Source: Acidimicrobiia bacterium (GTDB lineage Bacteria; Actinomycetota; Acidimicrobiia; Acidimicrobiales; Poriferisodalaceae). From it: a stretch of DNA of 64,000 nt. The position numbers and the translations under genes were made by a program. The notes under the pieces were generated by a model. It had not been told where the DNA came from. It saw only the letters and a program-made list of their open reading frames with translations, and made no database searches. Below are positions 34,301-43,119 of this stretch, piece by piece (positions within the stretch are counted from its first letter, which is position 1; the number at the start of each line of letters is the position of its first letter). The DNA lies in the NCBI GenBank assembly GCA_022826045.1, contig JAJDVQ010000092.1, positions 1 to 64,000 of the forward strand. Direction: 5' to 3'.

Positions 34301-35811
34301 ACGTCTTGAACTAACGCTTCGAGCCAGCCAACCAGCCGCTGCCGGTCCACGAATTCTGAGGCGGCCTCAAACAATCGCCCGACGGCTGAGAATCGCTCGC
34401 CTCGATAGGCGCTGTGGTGCAGCCAGTCATTCGGCCTACTGGCACTGGTTGCCCACTGCTGCAGTGCAGCGCGACTCTGGTTTGTGCTGCGCTCAAGGTC
34501 GTGCGGCAGGTAGTAGACCGCGTCAATGTTGCGGAGCACACCGGCTTGGTCGGGAACCACAGGCCGAACGCACAGCTCTCCGTTGACCTCACTGCGCAGC
34601 AGATCAGCGTGCTGGTTGTCGCCCCGCTCATGTCGTCGCGGCAGCAAATCAAGATGGCGGGCCGGATCATCAATGTCGTTCAACGACGGGAGCTCATCGG
34701 CTACCAGCGCAGCGGCCGCTCGTACAAGCTCGTCGTTGTAGCAACCTGGGAGCAGATTCTGCCTGTCTTCGTTGGTCTTCCACGGTGCATTCAAGATTCC
34801 GCTGACGAGACATGAGGTCTCGGTGGGAAAGTGGGCCCAAAACCGGCCGTGACGCTGGACATGATCAACCGGGGCTGCCCACCAGATTGGGACTTCGTCG
34901 GCGTCATCTCCAGGACGGCGGTCGGCGCGAGCTTCCGCAGACAGATGGTGCGACCGCTGAAACACACGCCAATGGCCCGAAGTGGTTCCATCGTCAAGAA
35001 CGAGATCATCCCGATCGCGTGTCAGCCTCACGTCACGCTGTTGTGAGCTATGGTGAGCCCCATCGTCAATCGCGAGCGTCAGCAACGCGACGTGTGGCAC
35101 GAAGAGAAGGAACTCAGCGGGAAAATCGACTATCTGCTGCCTGAGGTCCCCAAAGGCCCTCCGCTTGAGCGGCAACCGGACGATGTTCGATGCCCATTCC
35201 ATCAGGTCGCCCAGGATCGGATCGCTATCGCTCCCGTCCAGCGGGTGGATCGGTTGAGGCAGACGCAGCACGGGGAAGTCGGTCACTGCTTCGTCTCTGG
35301 GCACGTTGGCCCGTATCTGTTCCGACGATCGCGAACGCTGGAAGCGGAACGAGCCGGATCGACTGAAGAATTCAGGGTCATCGCTGACACCGAGGACCGC
35401 TTTGAATCCCAAGCCAAAGGTTCCGATCTGGCCGGTTGCACGCTTGGGTGACATGTGCGAAAACATGAGCGCCGTCATGCCCGGCTGATCGATGGGATCT
35501 CCGTCATCGGCGCAGTAGAGGCAGCGCTCTGTCAACCTGACTTCGATGCGACCTCGATGAGGATCTTGCCCGGCATGCAACCCATCGAAGGGTGCCGACG
35601 CTTGCTCGACCCATAGCGCGTCTGCGGCGTTCTGCACCAGTTCGTACATCTGCCGGTGCTGGTACCCGCCGTGAGCGGTGTCTCGCTCCAAGTTGGCGTG
35701 CTCAACGACCAGCTTCGGCTGAGCGATGTATGAGTCGAGAGTCCTCTGAGCCTCACGAGAGACGAATTGTCCCAAGTCTCCATCTGGTCCGCACCATCTC
35801 TCCGTTGACAC
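31318..35811 (-). CDS. Sacsin-type GHKL ATPase fused to SF2 DEAD/DEAH helicase
   Basis: This is a 1497-residue protein. Residues 57-145 carry a GHKL/sacsin-type ATPase: YELVQNAADALW (N box), CADDGDPID and GTFGLGFKAVLGVSDD. A 900-residue middle region is unassigned. The C-terminal 400 residues are an SF2 helicase: SLPTGAGKTR near 1113, VVFDEAHRS near 1219, LLGLTATPYRG near 1252, then GTSVDHS and QMVGRGLRG near 1453. I chose the GTG at 35811, preceded by AGGGAGG at good spacing, over an ATG at 35847. Large ATPase-helicase proteins of this build are mostly found in defence-type loci. It is followed by a coupled, broken helicase gene. Confidence 0.85.
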   Translation of the reverse strand: MSTERWCGPDGDLGQFVSREAQRTLDSYIAQPKLVVEHANLERDTAHGGYQHRQMYELVQNAADALWVEQASAPFDGLHAGQDPHRGRIEVRLTERCLYCADDGDPIDQPGMTALMFSHMSPKRATGQIGTFGLGFKAVLGVSDDPEFFSRSGSFRFQRSRSSEQIRANVPRDEAVTDFPVLRLPQPIHPLDGSDSDPILGDLMEWASNIVRLPLKRRAFGDLRQQIVDFPAEFLLFVPHVALLTLAIDDGAHHSSQQRDVRLTRDRDDLVLDDGTTSGHWRVFQRSHHLSAEARADRRPGDDADEVPIWWAAPVDHVQRHGRFWAHFPTETSCLVSGILNAPWKTNEDRQNLLPGCYNDELVRAAAALVADELPSLNDIDDPARHLDLLPRRHERGDNQHADLLRSEVNGELCVRPVVPDQAGVLRNIDAVYYLPHDLERSTNQSRAALQQWATSASRPNDWLHHSAYRGERFSAVGRLFEAASEFVDRQRLVGWLEALVQDVEADFAVAASAAAIQTAALLSADVRQEIADARIVYSMAEAWLPLDPERVFLHDPAPAVGTKLDPRTSVHAELLDDEATKAALKHLGFAPPSAESEFNLVAESVLDSRQVPESAASVYERLWVRFWVLSRRISHDDARDVISDYRDFRRNVRVRTHAGSWRPVHDVLIPGAIVPDDGSRDGDIAVDIEFHSADAALFEWLGVCASARHLDHLTADPAFRRYERDCEDQYRQQRLPRNPQSGMLRFSRSDGSGPLSVLQGLSDEGRALYTASLMDVGSTFDRYEYRHQGTNGHEYPRNCYESPALNEILRWGRIATTAGSVPLKAALGASPEDPEALEALYRHPNSGEIKGSLDLADPVPRTLGEQVPVPLIDEWPGIVTHLAAGHADVQLIRCDQILVAGKQRPYAYRAPDVLLASSEEDDEYSELQLVSRAIDLPLSRRQIMDIVDGTTAAEVEQRRQAIRSCTSDAERLLAAVGVDALRARLPVSLVSIVEQGHVDPAVLPIAIAESAIATYHTGTLREFRAALKPLDPPKQWAGSRRAVEFVRALGFSEEWAGEPGHADDPFEQVEGPLKLGELHRYQRAIADRLKQLLGNTVHGDQGRRGLISLPTGAGKTRVTVQAIVEARRDQSFRGNVLWVADRRELCEQAVQAWRQVWRSEGIEDARLRVSRLWGGNAAPTATDDWHVIVASIQTLHARLSNQRLQPELLDSVELVVFDEAHRSIAPTYTSAMAEIGLTSRQTEEEPALLGLTATPYRGHNEAETLWLANRYGQNRLDTGAFESNDPHSVIAHLQDTAVLAKADHELIAGGTYQLTQDEQDELAKFGGEAAAPRPGFLPTSVEERIAEDAERTERILDAYGRHVRGDWPTLIFGTSVDHSKTLAALLTLRGVTARAVSGSTEAATRRRVVDGFRSGEINVLVNYGVFREGFDAPKTRAIIVARPVYSPNLYFQMVGRGLRGPLNGGDERCLILNVQDNIENYGEQLAFADVDWLWSR

Positions 35812-35986
35812 GAGCGGCCTCCCTGATGTGGCCCCGTCATGGCGCACCCGCTTGATGGCGGGCCGGCTCGCGTCGACCGGCGTGGCCTGTGGTCCTGCTC
35901 TGTTGGGGGCCGGAGCGTATCCGACCGGTCAAACGTGATCTTGGCCGTCACCTACCCGCAACGACTGCGGCCAGCCATTTTCTTTA

Positions 35987-36009
35987 CCGCTGTTTCGGCG
36001 CAACAGCGG
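35987..36009. repeat. 8-bp inverted repeat in the divergent helicase/SDR intergenic region
   Basis: CCGCTGTT (35987-35994) and AACAGCGG (36002-36009) are perfect inverted copies around 7 bp. A smaller dyad CCGCA/TGCGG lies at 35956-35970. There is no T-run on either strand, so a terminator is unlikely; an operator in the divergent promoter region (35812-36089) is the simplest reading. Confidence 0.35.
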
Positions 36010-36089
36010 CCGGTCGTTGGCTACGGTTCCCGGCGACTGCATACCGGCCGGGGCATCGCTGCAGCCGGTTGAGACAAGGGGGATCGACG

Positions 36090-36833
36090 ATGGACCTGGG
36101 TATCTCAGGACGCACTGCAGCAGTTGCTGCCGGCTCAGCAGGGCTGGGGCTCGGATCGGCCAAGGCACTCGCAGCCGAGGGCGTGCGAGTGGCCATCTGC
36201 GGCCGGGACCCCGAGCGGTTGGCGGCAGCCGCCGCGCAGATCGACGGCGAGGTGCTCTCGATCACTGCCGATCTGGGCAACCCCGATGAAGGTCGCAGCT
36301 TCGTCGAGCAGGCCATCGAAGGTCTCGGCTCGGTCGACATTCTTGTCACCAACGCAGGCGGCCCGCCTCCGGGCATGTTCGAGAGCACCGAGATCGACGC
36401 CTACCAGATGGCCTTCGACATGAACTGCAAGGCCATGATCGAGATGTGCCGGGTGGCCGTCCCGCCGATGCGCGAGCGCGGCTGGGGCCGGGTGTGCGCC
36501 ATCACCAGCGTCGGCGTCAAGCAGCCGATCCCCTTCCTGCTTGCCAGCTCCGTTGCACGGGCCGGTCTCACCAGCTTCCTCAAGATCACGGCCCGCGAGG
36601 TCGCAGGCGATGGCGTGACCGTCAACTCCGCCCAACCCGGCACCCACTGGACCGACCGGGTCGCGAAGATGATGGACCGCGAGCAGGCCGGTCAGAGCAA
36701 CCCGATGGGCATCTGCGGCGAATCCGACGACTTCGGCGCTGCAGTGGCATTCCTGTGCAGCGAGCAGGCCAGGTTCATCACCGGCACCGGTCTGCTCATC
36801 GACGGCGGCCAAGCCACCGGCCTGCTGGACTGA
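36090..36833 (+). CDS. SDR family oxidoreductase lacking the YxxxK pair
   Basis: The 247-residue Rossmann protein starts at an ATG preceded by AAGGGGG. It has a modified nucleotide loop AAGSAGLGLG, the structural NAGG, and a C-terminal FITGTGLLIDGGQATG typical of 3-oxoacyl-ACP reductase-like SDRs. Where the catalytic Y-x3-K should stand the sequence reads PFLLASSVARAGL, with Ser and Arg instead. A subgroup of bacterial SDRs shows this change; activity and substrate are unknown. It is transcribed divergently from the helicase gene. Confidence 0.88.
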   Translation: MDLGISGRTAAVAAGSAGLGLGSAKALAAEGVRVAICGRDPERLAAAAAQIDGEVLSITADLGNPDEGRSFVEQAIEGLGSVDILVTNAGGPPPGMFESTEIDAYQMAFDMNCKAMIEMCRVAVPPMRERGWGRVCAITSVGVKQPIPFLLASSVARAGLTSFLKITAREVAGDGVTVNSAQPGTHWTDRVAKMMDREQAGQSNPMGICGESDDFGAAVAFLCSEQARFITGTGLLIDGGQATGLLD

Positions 36834-36963
36834 CCTCCGCGCCGACGCCAGCCTCAACCTCGGCATCAATCCAAGCGTTCCGCGAAGCGTGCCGGCGCCT
36901 CGGCAACGGCAGCGGTCATCACGGGGCTAGCTGAGATCCGCATGGGTCTGCGCGGTTGTATCC

Positions 36964-37030
36964 GTCACTCAATGTGACAGCAAACCTAAAAGTGAGAACT
37001 TAACAAAAAATGAAAACTCATGATACGCTG
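36964..37030 (+). promoter_or_regulatory. AT-rich putative promoter region of the AAA ATPase gene
   Basis: The strand contains the small dyad GTCAC/GTGAC (36964-36978), then a strongly AT-rich run. TTAACA (37000-37005) followed after 16 bp by GATACG (37022-37027) is a possible -35/-10 pair, about 95 bp before the ATG at 37121. The AT content is unlike the rest of the window and suggests acquired DNA. No experimentally known box is matched exactly. Confidence 0.3.
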
Positions 37031-37120
37031 ATCCGTACCGTCGGGCGAGCGAAGGGGCGCTGTCTGAATGAGGCGATCACCTCCGCTGTGGCGCACTGAG
37101 CGCGGCACCACCTCGTCGTC

Positions 37121-38257
37121 ATGAACACAGGCACGACGGCTGCGGCGCCTGACAACCCCTTTCTGCCGACGTTCGGAACGACACCGCCGACGCTGGCTGG
37201 CCGCGACGATGTCGTCGCCCGGTTTGCGCGCGCCTTCGAACGGGGCCCACAGCATCCCGACTACACCATGCTGATCACCGGGGTACGCGGCTCGGGCAAG
37301 ACCGTGCTGCTGAACGAAGCCGAGGATGCGGCACTGCGGCTCGGCTGGCGCGTGATCTCGATGTCAGCGTCGGTGCGGGACCTGTGCCGTCTGATCGCCG
37401 GCGCAGCGCAGCGACATCTCAGCGAGGCCGTCGACGGCGCACCGTCGCGGAGAATCTCCTCAGTGCAGGTGATGGGCATCGGCGTCGAATTCGAGCCGAG
37501 CCAACAAACCGACGACGCGCACGGAGACGTCAACCTGCGTGCTGTTCTCACATCACTTGCGGAACTCCTCGCACGAGACTCGACCGGGCTGTTGCTCACC
37601 GTCGACGAACTGCACGCCGTGTCGCTACCGGAGGCCACGGAACTCGCGGTCACCATTCAGCACATCACGCGACGGGAACTGCTGCCTGTGGCGTTCATCG
37701 GCGCAGCCCTGCCTGAGATAGACGAGACACTGCTCGCTGACCGCGGCATGACCTTCTTCCAACGGTGTGCTCGTGCCCGGCTGGAAGCGCTCGGACACGA
37801 TGACACTGAGGAGGCGCTCAGGCTGCCGATCCGCAAAGCGGGTGGACGCATCGACGACGACGCACTCGAACACCTGATTGGTGCCTCGGGCGGCCACCCA
37901 TTCACCATCCAGCTGCTCGGATACCACAGCTGGGAGATGGCCACGCCCGCCGCCCGCATCAGCGCCACACACGCAACAGCCGGCGCCCTCGAAGCCGATC
38001 ACGCAGTGCTCGAACAGATCGTCAAGCCGATCTGGAGCGGCCTGTCAAAAACGGACCGCTCATTCCTATGGGCGATGTCACTGGACGAGACCGACTCAGA
38101 GATGAGCTGCATAGCAGAACGCATCGAACGCTCCCCGAACTTCGCACAGACCTACCGGCGACGACTCATCGACGCAGGCGCCATCGAATCGGCCGGACGA
38201 GGCAGAGTCAGGTTCAGCTACCAGCAGACAGGCCCTTGGCTGCGCTCCCAGCGATAA
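37121..38257 (+). CDS. AAA/ORC-like ATP-binding protein
   Basis: The 378-residue protein opens with NPFLPTFGTTPPTLAGRDDVV, then Walker A GVRGSGKTVLLNEAE near residue 54 and a Walker B-like LLLTVDELHAVS near 160. A GGHPFTIQLLGYHSW segment and a winged-helix-like C-terminus follow. The layout matches a widespread actinobacterial family of AAA_16/Cdc6-like ATPases with unknown role. It is isolated: an SDR gene ends 287 bp upstream and 495 bp of non-coding DNA follow. A regulatory or defence-type STAND function is possible but not shown. Confidence 0.75.
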   Translation: MNTGTTAAAPDNPFLPTFGTTPPTLAGRDDVVARFARAFERGPQHPDYTMLITGVRGSGKTVLLNEAEDAALRLGWRVISMSASVRDLCRLIAGAAQRHLSEAVDGAPSRRISSVQVMGIGVEFEPSQQTDDAHGDVNLRAVLTSLAELLARDSTGLLLTVDELHAVSLPEATELAVTIQHITRRELLPVAFIGAALPEIDETLLADRGMTFFQRCARARLEALGHDDTEEALRLPIRKAGGRIDDDALEHLIGASGGHPFTIQLLGYHSWEMATPAARISATHATAGALEADHAVLEQIVKPIWSGLSKTDRSFLWAMSLDETDSEMSCIAERIERSPNFAQTYRRRLIDAGAIESAGRGRVRFSYQQTGPWLRSQR

Positions 38258-38346
38258 CTGACGGGGAACCGATAGTCGGCCTGATGGGATGCCAAGCACT
38301 TAAATCGGTGATCGACGACGTGGCGAGCGGATATCAGCCTGGATTC

Positions 38347-38366
38347 AAGTCGTTTATTCACGACTT
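38347..38366. repeat. 7-bp perfect hairpin
   Basis: AAGTCGT (38347-38353) and ACGACTT (38360-38366) pair around the 6-nt loop TTATTC. It is 90 bp downstream of the AAA gene stop, followed by CTTGGG rather than a T-run. It could help end transcription of the AAA gene or be part of a structured RNA. Confidence 0.35.
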
Positions 38367-38418
38367 CTTGGGTAAAGGAGGTTGGCTGAGAGTTCTTGGG
38401 TGGGTCGAAGCCTTCCAA

Positions 38419-38444
38419 GGGTCGATGTCCACAAACATCGACCC
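38419..38444. terminator. 10-bp perfect hairpin, possible bidirectional terminator
   Basis: GGGTCGATGT (38419-38428) and ACATCGACCC (38435-38444) pair perfectly around CCACAA. It lies between the convergent AAA and coxM genes, where a terminator is expected. No U-tract follows on either strand, which is common in high-GC actinobacteria but leaves the assignment open. Confidence 0.4.
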
Positions 38445-38752
38445 CAGCAGAGCCTCGTCACATCGAGACAGAAGCTACATCAGCCATGCCGAGACCATTC
38501 TTATCTTGGCCTGTATCACCCACAAGACAGCCTTACTCGCACAGCAGCAACGAATCTGCAGACTGGCAAATCCGCGCTCGGTTGCACTGGATGAGGCTCC
38601 AGCGCAATGAACTTGTCTGTTTCTGCACTGCAACCGAAGCACTGCATCACAAACGCTGTGACAGTAGCCGCGAATACCGCTAGACGGTGCTTCTACAGTC
38701 CAAGAATGTTATTCAAGTAGCCGTCCAGTGCGATTCCCGGGCTGATACCCGC

Positions 38753-39580
38753 TCATCCGATACCAACCGCTTCGAGTGCTCGGCGGGTGAGCACCCGGGC
38801 GAGGTGGTTGCGGTAGTCGGGCGTGGCGTTCAGATCCGTGGGGGCGTCTGTGCCCTCGGCAGCCTGTTCAGCGGCATCAGCCGCTGACGCCCCGCCTGCC
38901 AGCGCCGCCTCGACCGCACTGGCCCGCAGCGGCACTGAGCCCATGTTCACGAGCGCCACGTTCGTGCCGCCATTCACCGTGACTGCTGCGGCTCCGACGA
39001 TCGCCCAATCTTGGGCCCGCCGGTTGAACTTCTGGTAGTTCCAGCTGGCGCCGGGGGCCTTCGGGACCCGGATCTCGGTCAGCATCTCGTCGTCGGCCAA
39101 CGCCGATTCGAAGTAGCCGGTGAAGAAATCGCCGACGGCAATCTCACGGCTGCCGTTGGGCCCCTGAGCGACGAGCGTGCCGCCCAGCGCAAGCACTGCC
39201 GCCGGCAGGTCGGATGCCGGGTCGGAGTGGGCCAGCGAGCCGCCGATGGTGCCGCGGTGCCGCACCTGCGGGTCGCCCACCTCGCCGGCCACATGGCCCA
39301 GCAGGGGGCACTCGGCAGCCAGCAGGTCGCTGGTCTCCAGCGCACGGTGGCGGGTAAGCGCACCGACGGCGATGTGGTCGCCGCCGTCAGTGATGTAGCT
39401 GAGATCGCTGACGCGGCCGATGTCCACGAGCACGCTCGGCACCGCCAAGCGCAGCTTCATCATCGGCAGCAGCGAATGGCCGCCGGCAAGCAGCTTGGCC
39501 TCGTCGCCATGCTCGCCGAGCAGTGCGACGGCCTCCTCCGCGGAGCCGGCCCGTACGTAGTCGAATGCTGCAGGAATCAT
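38753..39580 (-). CDS. FAD-binding medium subunit of a xanthine dehydrogenase/CO dehydrogenase-type enzyme (CoxM-like)
   Basis: The 275-residue protein has the CoxM/XdhB FAD sites KLLAGGHSLLPMMKLRLA near residue 29 and RHRGTIGGSLAHSDPASDLP near 107. A C-terminal CO_deh_flav_C domain follows, with GSVPLRA. It carries electrons between the 2Fe-2S subunit and an acceptor. It starts 13 bp after the coxS-like gene on the same strand. The molybdenum-binding large subunit that completes the enzyme is not encoded beside it or elsewhere in the window, so the substrate cannot be set. Confidence 0.9.
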   Translation of the reverse strand: MIPAAFDYVRAGSAEEAVALLGEHGDEAKLLAGGHSLLPMMKLRLAVPSVLVDIGRVSDLSYITDGGDHIAVGALTRHRALETSDLLAAECPLLGHVAGEVGDPQVRHRGTIGGSLAHSDPASDLPAAVLALGGTLVAQGPNGSREIAVGDFFTGYFESALADDEMLTEIRVPKAPGASWNYQKFNRRAQDWAIVGAAAVTVNGGTNVALVNMGSVPLRASAVEAALAGGASAADAAEQAAEGTDAPTDLNATPDYRNHLARVLTRRALEAVGIG

Positions 39581-39593
39581 TGCTGCGCTCCCC

Positions 39594-40064
39594 TCAGGCC
39601 GCCGTCTCGCCGGCCGCGCAGGCCAGCACCGACTTGACGATGTTGTGATACCCCGTGCAGCGGCACAGGTTCCCTTCCAGTCCCAGGCGGACATCTCGCT
39701 CGGACGGGTCGGGGTTCTCCTCAAGCAGCGATACGGCCGCCATGACCATGCCCGGAGTGCAGTAGCCGCACTGCAGGCCGTGGTTCTGGCGGAAGGCCTC
39801 CTGCATCGGGTGCAGCTCGTCTTCCGACGGCGCCAAGCCCTCGATGGTCAGGATGTCCTCGCCGTCAGCCTGCACCGCCAGCATCGTGCACGACTTCACC
39901 GATTCGCCGTTCACATGCACTGTGCAGGCGCCGCACGAGGACGTATCGCAGCCGATGTTCGTGCCTGTGAGCCGCAGGTCGTCCCGCAGCCAGTACACGA
40001 GCAGCGTGCGCGGCTCGACGTCGCCAGTACGAGTCTCGCCGTTCACCGTGACGCTGATCTCCAC
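39594..40064 (-). CDS. 2Fe-2S small subunit of a xanthine dehydrogenase/CO dehydrogenase-type enzyme (CoxS-like)
   Basis: The 156-residue protein binds two 2Fe-2S clusters. The plant-ferredoxin-type set is C39, C44, C47 and C59 ([13 protein letters not shown]), and the family-specific second set is C99, C102, C134 and C136 (CGYCTPG and CRCTGY). It is the first gene of the coxS-coxM pair and is divergent from a TetR gene across 200 bp containing operator-like dyads. Confidence 0.93.
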   Translation of the reverse strand: MEISVTVNGETRTGDVEPRTLLVYWLRDDLRLTGTNIGCDTSSCGACTVHVNGESVKSCTMLAVQADGEDILTIEGLAPSEDELHPMQEAFRQNHGLQCGYCTPGMVMAAVSLLEENPDPSERDVRLGLEGNLCRCTGYHNIVKSVLACAAGETAA

Positions 40065-40083
40065 TATGACCTCTCCCGTCTCG

Positions 40084-40145
40084 TCGGCCCAAGGCCGAGC
40101 AGTCTGTCAGCCGGTTGCGTGGCCGAGCATATTGTTTCTCGGCCA
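40084..40145. promoter_or_regulatory. Two operator-like inverted repeats between coxS and tetR
   Basis: TGGCCGAG (40120-40127) and CTCGGCCA (40138-40145) are perfect 8-bp inverted arms around an AT-rich 10-bp spacer. A second, tighter dyad TCGGCC/GGCCGA lies at 40084-40098 and shares the GGCCGA core. Both sit in the 200-bp divergent region, 20 and 56 bp before the coxS start. The adjacent TetR-family protein is the natural candidate regulator. Confidence 0.55.
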
Positions 40146-40264
40146 TGATGCCGGGCGTCTGTACGCGCGGCCCGTGGACCGAGCGACCACCATCATGCAC
40201 CATGCGGCAGCAACGCGCCGACACGGGGGCACTGGGCACCGAACAGCAGCAGTAGCTTGACGAT

Positions 40265-40852
40265 GTGGCGACGTCCGAGGCCGTCGCGGGCCCCGAGGAC
40301 CCGTCGGAGAGCGAGGGCAGGAGTGCGCCCCCGGACACACGGGATCTCATCCTGCGGCGCGCGCGAGAGCTGTTCTCGATGCAGGGATACCGGGGCACGT
40401 CCGTGCGGCAACTCACCTCGGGACTCAACCTGACGCCCGCGGCGCTCTACTACCACTTCACGGGCAAGGAAGACGTGCTCGCCGGCGTCCTGGCCCCGAT
40501 GGAGCGAGACGGCGAGGCGATCATCGTCCGCATGGCCAAACTGGAGCCGACACCGGAGGCACTGCGGGAGGTGCTTGACGACTACTTCGACCTGCTGGCT
40601 CGTGACATCGTCGTATTCCGTCTCGTCGCCGACGATGTCGACGTCCAGAAGAGTGCGGTCGGTCAGCGCCTGCGAGCCCAGGCCAGAGATCTCTTCGCCT
40701 GGCTCACGCGTTCCTCCCAAGATGTGACCGACCGCGTCCGAGCGGCGGCAGCCGTGGGCACGATCCGCCTCTCGCTCGAGCAGAGCGGCGTGGATCCCGA
40801 TGAGCATCGCGAGGCAATCATCGGGCGCGCGCTCGGGATCATGACGGATTGA
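40265..40852 (+). CDS. TetR family transcriptional regulator
   Basis: The 195-residue protein has a TetR N-terminal DNA-binding domain: RDLILRRARELFSMQGYRGT, then SVRQLTSGLNLTPAALYYHF and GKEDVLAGVL. The C-terminal ligand domain is all-helical and not assignable. The start is GTG at 40265; an ATG at 40263 is out of frame. A disordered acidic N-terminal extension of about 25 residues precedes the HTH. It probably controls the divergent coxS-coxM genes through the GGCCGAG dyads. It converges on ftsB with 27 bp between stops. Confidence 0.9.
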   Translation: MATSEAVAGPEDPSESEGRSAPPDTRDLILRRARELFSMQGYRGTSVRQLTSGLNLTPAALYYHFTGKEDVLAGVLAPMERDGEAIIVRMAKLEPTPEALREVLDDYFDLLARDIVVFRLVADDVDVQKSAVGQRLRAQARDLFAWLTRSSQDVTDRVRAAAAVGTIRLSLEQSGVDPDEHREAIIGRALGIMTD

Positions 40853-40879
40853 GACGACGGATTGGGTCCAGACGGAATC

Positions 40880-43096
<2,217 letters not shown>

Positions 43097-43119
43097 CACG
43101 GCTCCCACGACCAAGTCAT

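Larger units (their letters stand above)
38258..38752. other. 495-bp intergenic region with no convincing gene
   Basis: This is the longest gene-free stretch in the window, lying between the AAA gene and the convergent coxM homologue. Base composition is clearly less GC-rich than the neighbours. It holds two perfect hairpins (38347-38366 and 38419-38444) and a short CCGA/TCGG dyad near 38271. A weak 108-codon frame from an ATG at 38284 crosses the second hairpin and resembles nothing known, so I do not call it a gene. Confidence 0.6.

Noticed and set aside
38284..38610. Possible 108-residue protein after the AAA gene
   Set aside because: There is no family resemblance or ribosome binding site, and the frame runs through a perfect 10-bp hairpin. 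It is left as non-coding.
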